Below are positions 14,936-16,945 of a stretch of DNA of 16,945 bases, one piece after another. The notes beneath the pieces are model-generated. The model was not told where the DNA came from, searched no databases, and worked only from the letters and a program-made list of their open reading frames with translations. The stretch comes from Halodurantibacterium flavum (lineage in GTDB: Bacteria > Pseudomonadota > Alphaproteobacteria > Rhodobacterales > Rhodobacteraceae). Numbering within the stretch: the stretch's first letter is position 1; each line of letters begins with the position of its first letter. The translations under genes and the position numbers were made by a program. The DNA lies in the NCBI RefSeq assembly GCF_042681825.1, contig NZ_JBHUGH010000030.1:1-16945 (forward strand). The letters run 5' to 3'.

Positions 14936-15532
14936 CTAATCTGGTTGGCTGGCGTCGGCGAATGCTTCTGACTGCGCCCCCAACCCCTCCAGCGCCTTGT
15001 CGACCTCGCGCGCCTTCTTGGCCAGCTGTGCCTCCCACAGACTGCGAAACGCCTCGGCGAATTCGGTGAGGCCTCCGGCGAAGGTGCGGATCGTGGTCAT
15101 GTCGTCATCGGTGAAGGGTATCGGGCGTCCGCGCAGCTTGGCCTCGTTCAGCTTGCGGGCGATGTGGTTGACCGCGGCGCCTTCGGTGGCGACCTGCGCG
15201 CCCCAAGCTTGCAGGTGGTCGAGCACAACCTGATCCACCGGGCACAGCAGGATGTCGGCGGCCCCCATCAGGCAGCGCAGCGCGGCAGGTTGGTCGGTAA
15301 TGCCACGGCGCTCAAGCGCGGCCTGAAACCCTGCAAGTTGGCGCGCGCTCAGGCGCATGCTGATCGTCTTGGTGGGGCCAGGGCGCGTGCCTTTGGCCCG
15401 GCTCAGCGTGCTGTAGATCGTCCGAGTCGAGACGCCGAAGCGGGGGGCCAGATCGGCAGCAGGGGTGCCCCCGGTGCGTGCCTCGATGATCTGGCGGCGT
15501 TCGTCGTCGGTCAGTTTGCGGTGGTGGCGCAT
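14936..15532 (-). CDS. mobC: MobC-like plasmid mobilisation protein
   Basis: The protein has 198 residues. The N-terminus (7-45, LTDDERRQIIEARTGGTPAA followed by DLAPRFGVSTRTIYSTL) is a resolvase-type helix-turn-helix, and KTISMRLSARQLAGF starts a MobC-like domain. GAAVNHIARKLNEAK at 118-132 matches the G-x-N-x-IAR-x-LN core of MobC. Proteins of this family bind oriT and help the relaxase open the strands. The start ATG has a GGAA about ten bases upstream. In mobilisable plasmids the relaxase gene usually follows or overlaps mobC. Here an AT-rich gap and the second hip module follow, so the relaxase is missing. MobC may now act only as a repressor, or in trans with a relaxase on another plasmid. 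Confidence 0.8.
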   Translation of the reverse strand: MRHHRKLTDDERRQIIEARTGGTPAADLAPRFGVSTRTIYSTLSRAKGTRPGPTKTISMRLSARQLAGFQAALERRGITDQPAALRCLMGAADILLCPVDQVVLDHLQAWGAQVATEGAAVNHIARKLNEAKLRGRPIPFTDDDMTTIRTFAGGLTEFAEAFRSLWEAQLAKKAREVDKALEGLGAQSEAFADASQPD

Positions 15533-15575
15533 GTGAAGTTTACGTTCCTATTTCTTGCCAACTTCCTCCAAGCCC

Positions 15576-15603
15576 CCCGCCTCCCAGCGACAGCGGAGGC
15601 GGG
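15576..15603. repeat. Inverted repeat upstream of mobC, oriT candidate
   Basis: CCCGCCTCC at 15576-15584 and GGAGGCGGG at 15595-15603 are perfect 9-bp arms around a 10-base spacer. They lie 44 bases upstream of mobC and are not followed by a T run. Inverted repeats next to mobC are typical of origins of transfer. No nic-site sequence that I can name is visible, so oriT is an inference from position. Confidence 0.4.
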
Positions 15604-15642
15604 TCAGGGGATTGGAGTCCGTTTCGGTGGGTTTGCAGGGCA

Positions 15643-15824
15643 GGACGGGGTGTAGGGGACGCGAGGCGGGAAACGCGATGCGCACAGCATGGGGCACCGA
15701 ACGCGGCGCACAGGACGCGATGCGCGATGCGGAAGGCGCGGCGCAGGGGCCGCGGGACAGGCGACACGCTCCAGAAAGCGCGATGCATGGGACGCGATGC
15801 GCGGTGCATTTTGCAGAGGACGCG
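15643..15824. repeat. Heptamer (7-bp) tandem repeat array between rep and mobC
   Basis: From 15657 to 15824 the sequence divides into 24 consecutive 7-base units with no insertion or deletion. The most frequent units are GGACGCG (4 times) and ATGCGCG (2 times). All 24 units have C at position 4 and a purine at position 5. Positions 5-7 are mostly GCG. Two more units (15643-15656) extend the register, one without the C. The period is not a multiple of three and no gene occupies the array. It starts four bases beyond the rep stop. It could be a Rep-binding iteron-like region, a partition or stability site, or a degenerate minisatellite. Confidence 0.7.
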
Positions 15825-15828
15825 CCGC

Positions 15829-16686
15829 TCATCCCGCCAAACCCGCCGCGCGCAGCTGGCCATCTGTCACCAGCCCCGCCGCCACCAGCGCCGTCACCTG
15901 CGGGCCGGTGATGTGTTTGCACATCGGGCTGCGGTCGCGGACCCATGCCGCCAGCCGGGTGTGATGGTCGGCGGTCAGCGCCGTCCGTGCCTGCCGTTCC
16001 TCGGCCATCGCCTCAAGGAAGCGCTGCCAGCGGCGGGCGGCGAACCAGTTGTCGGAAAAACAGACCTTCGACCGGGTGAAACCCGCGCTTTCGGTCGCAT
16101 AGGCCTGAACGGCGCGCAGCAGGTCGTCGGGGTCGATCCCCTCGGCCAGCGCCTCGGCAATCGCGCTCACACTCGCCGCCTTACCGCGCTGCCGGTCCTT
16201 GGGGTAGGCGGCGCAGATCTTTTCAACCCTTTCATCCACCGCCGCCACCGCGCGCTTGCGCGTAGGTGGTTTATGGATGGTTTCAGGGTGGTTTGGGGTC
16301 CACCGTGGACCCGGTACCCCGTCCGCCCTGGACCCCCTACCGGGGTCACGCTGGACGGGGTCCACTGTGGACCCCGTTCCTTCGTCAGGTTCGGCGGAGC
16401 TTTCCAAGGCCATCACGCGGTCCAGCACGATCCGGTAGATCACCGTGAACCCGTTCTTGCAGGGCCGCCGCCCGGTCTCGACCAGGATGCCCTCGCGCAG
16501 GAAGTCGGTGATGGTCCGCTTGACCGTGCTTTCGCCCAGCTCGGTGTGGCGTTGGATCGTACCCTTGGAACACCAGATGCCCGAGCCGTCATCGCTCGCC
16601 TTGTCGGCCAGGAACATGATGATCTGCTTGCGCGCGGCGCTGCCGAAGATGCGGTCGGCGCAGAGATTGGCGACCTTCCAGCTCAT
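15829..16686 (-). CDS. Plasmid/phage-type replication initiator protein with winged helix-turn-helix
   Basis: The protein is 285 residues counted from the ATG at 16686 (MSWKVANLCADRIFG). A start at 16719 would add 11 residues but has no ribosome binding site. Residues 10-85 form a winged helix-turn-helix of the kind seen in phage O-like and plasmid initiators: KGTIQRHTELGESTVKRTIT (41-60), then DFLREGILVETGRR and YRIVLDR. Residues 97-148 are a Pro, Gly and Arg rich linker. Residues 150-230 form a helical domain containing CFSDNWFAARRWQRFLEAM. The C-terminal 50 residues are not recognised. The layout of DNA-binding head, linker and partner-binding tail resembles lambda O, which binds iterons lying inside its own gene. 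Two palindromes lie in the DNA that encodes the linker here. No helicase or primase gene is present, so host DnaB would have to be recruited. Confidence 0.7.
   Translation of the reverse strand: MSWKVANLCADRIFGSAARKQIIMFLADKASDDGSGIWCSKGTIQRHTELGESTVKRTITDFLREGILVETGRRPCKNGFTVIYRIVLDRVMALESSAEPDEGTGSTVDPVQRDPGRGSRADGVPGPRWTPNHPETIHKPPTRKRAVAAVDERVEKICAAYPKDRQRGKAASVSAIAEALAEGIDPDDLLRAVQAYATESAGFTRSKVCFSDNWFAARRWQRFLEAMAEERQARTALTADHHTRLAAWVRDRSPMCKHITGPQVTALVAAGLVTDGQLRAAGLAG
16296..16312. repeat. 17-bp palindrome inside rep
   Basis: GGGTCCAC and GTGGACCC flank one central C. It is one of two copies of the same palindrome in the linker-coding part of rep, 59 bases apart (start to start). It is a candidate binding site of the Rep head. 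Confidence 0.6.
16355..16377. repeat. 23-bp palindrome inside rep
   Basis: The arms are 11 bp around a central T and share the core GGGGTCCAC/GTGGACCCC with the copy at 16296. Between the two copies lies a third, looser inverted repeat, GACCCC (16331-16336) and GGGGTC (16342-16347). Together they form a cluster of related half-sites, which would suit an origin inside the initiator gene. Confidence 0.6.
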
Positions 16687-16692
16687 GCGCAG

Positions 16693-16709
16693 GCCCCCGG
16701 AAAGGGGGC
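16693..16709 (-). promoter_or_regulatory. Hairpin over the rep ribosome binding site
   Basis: In the mRNA (minus strand) GCCCCC and GGGGGC pair perfectly in a six-bp stem with loop TTTCC. The right arm is the only purine-rich block before the ATG at 16686, seven bases away. Such a stem could limit Rep translation and thus copy number. If translation starts at 16719 instead, the hairpin lies within the coding region. Confidence 0.4.
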
Positions 16710-16820
16710 GTGGCGACACATCAAAGGCGGATCATATTGCTTGACAGATCGGAAAACGTCGCCGCACCATCCGCCAAAAGCCCCTTTCCGGGCCCGCAAA
16801 TGGTTTGACAATCGGCTGCT
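16710..16820. other. Upstream region of rep, next to the right IS
   Basis: There is no gene here. TTGACAGATCGG begins at 16741 and a related TTGACAATCGG at 16804, both on the plus strand, and could be direct-repeat elements. On the minus strand TATGAT (16736-16731) is a possible -10 box for rep, but its -35 is unclear. The IS begins at 16821. Confidence 0.3.
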
Positions 16821-16945
16821 AGGGTCAGGACCCATTGATTGGCTTGATGTCGCCGCCCCTGCGTGATTCAAGCGCTCCGCGCTGACGGGGGGCATGATGA
16901 GCAATCTTTTCTGGCTGACGGACGAGCAGATGGAGCGGCTGAAGC
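16821..16945 (+). mobile_element. Terminal part of an IS5-family insertion sequence, right copy
   Basis: This is identical, in reverse complement, to positions 1-125. It begins with the near-palindromic terminus AGGGTCAGGACCC, followed by about 75 bases before the transposase start. The two copies point outward, so the DNA between them could be inverted by recombination between the copies, or moved as an inverted-repeat composite element. Confidence 0.85.
16897..16945 (+). CDS. IS5-family transposase, N-terminal fragment (runs off the window)
   Basis: Sixteen codons read MSNLFWLTDEQMERLK, the same as the left copy. An in-frame ATG at 16894 could add one residue. Only the N-terminus is visible, so whether this copy is intact cannot be judged. 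Confidence 0.75.
   Translation, partial: MSNLFWLTDEQMERLK

Noticed and set aside
15643..15824. CRISPR array
   Set aside because: Units are 7 bases, contiguous and without unique spacers. No cas gene is in the window.
15540..15946. Reading frames with a seven-residue pattern over the heptamer array
   Set aside because: Three 7-base units make 21 bases, so any frame shows a seven-residue pattern. It follows from the DNA repeat and is no sign of a coiled coil.
15727..16866. Open frame of 379 codons on the plus strand across the repeat array and rep
   Set aside because: It runs opposite rep and through the heptamer array, and ends inside the IS. Composition is that of a shadow.

Overview
The window looks like a plasmid segment from a high-GC alphaproteobacterium. 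Rhodobacterales (Paracoccus or Rhodobacter relatives) is the best guess. The reasons are the GC-rich codon use throughout, the MobC/Rep plasmid backbone, the HipBA modules, and an IS5-family transposase start (MSNLFWLTDEQMERLK) of a kind common in that order. The taxonomic call is inference. The first and last 125 bases are perfect inverted copies of the same IS end. Each includes the first codons of a transposase that reads out of the window, so the 16.7 kb between them is bracketed by two oppositely oriented copies of one IS.

Layout, left to right. (1) IS end, then a decayed zone (126-1376) with an XRE regulator (236-565), the C-terminal end of an unidentified gene coupled to it, and about 670 bp without a recognisable gene. 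(2) A leftward two-gene operon: a small SAM-dependent methyltransferase (4526-5116, TTG start) whose stop overlaps the start of a 1050-residue HIT / PLD-nuclease / superfamily 2 helicase / DUF3427 protein (1377-4529). (3) Divergent from it, a 1862-residue protein (5373-10961) that fuses a DEDD-type 3'-5' exonuclease, a RecQ helicase, a UvrD-type helicase and a C-terminal domain of unknown role. (4) A truncated XRE gene (11076-11228), then a complete hipB-hipA operon (11521-13105) converging on a second, different hipB-hipA pair (14780-13102). The two hipA stop codons share one CTAG. (5) A plasmid backbone remnant, all leftward: a MobC-like mobilisation protein without a relaxase (14936-15532), a GC-rich heptamer repeat array (15643-15824), and a replication initiator (15829-16686) whose gene carries two large palindromes in its linker.

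How the parts may work together. Rep, with the palindromes inside its gene and the heptamer array behind it, plausibly forms a replicon. MobC is probably a relic of mobilisation. The two HipBA modules may stabilise the segment. The methyltransferase, HIT-PLD-helicase and exonuclease-RecQ-UvrD genes share one divergent intergenic region and form a compact nucleic-acid-processing cassette. This is the best candidate in the window for an undescribed defence or DNA-processing system. Its function is inference from domain content and context, not shown by the sequence.
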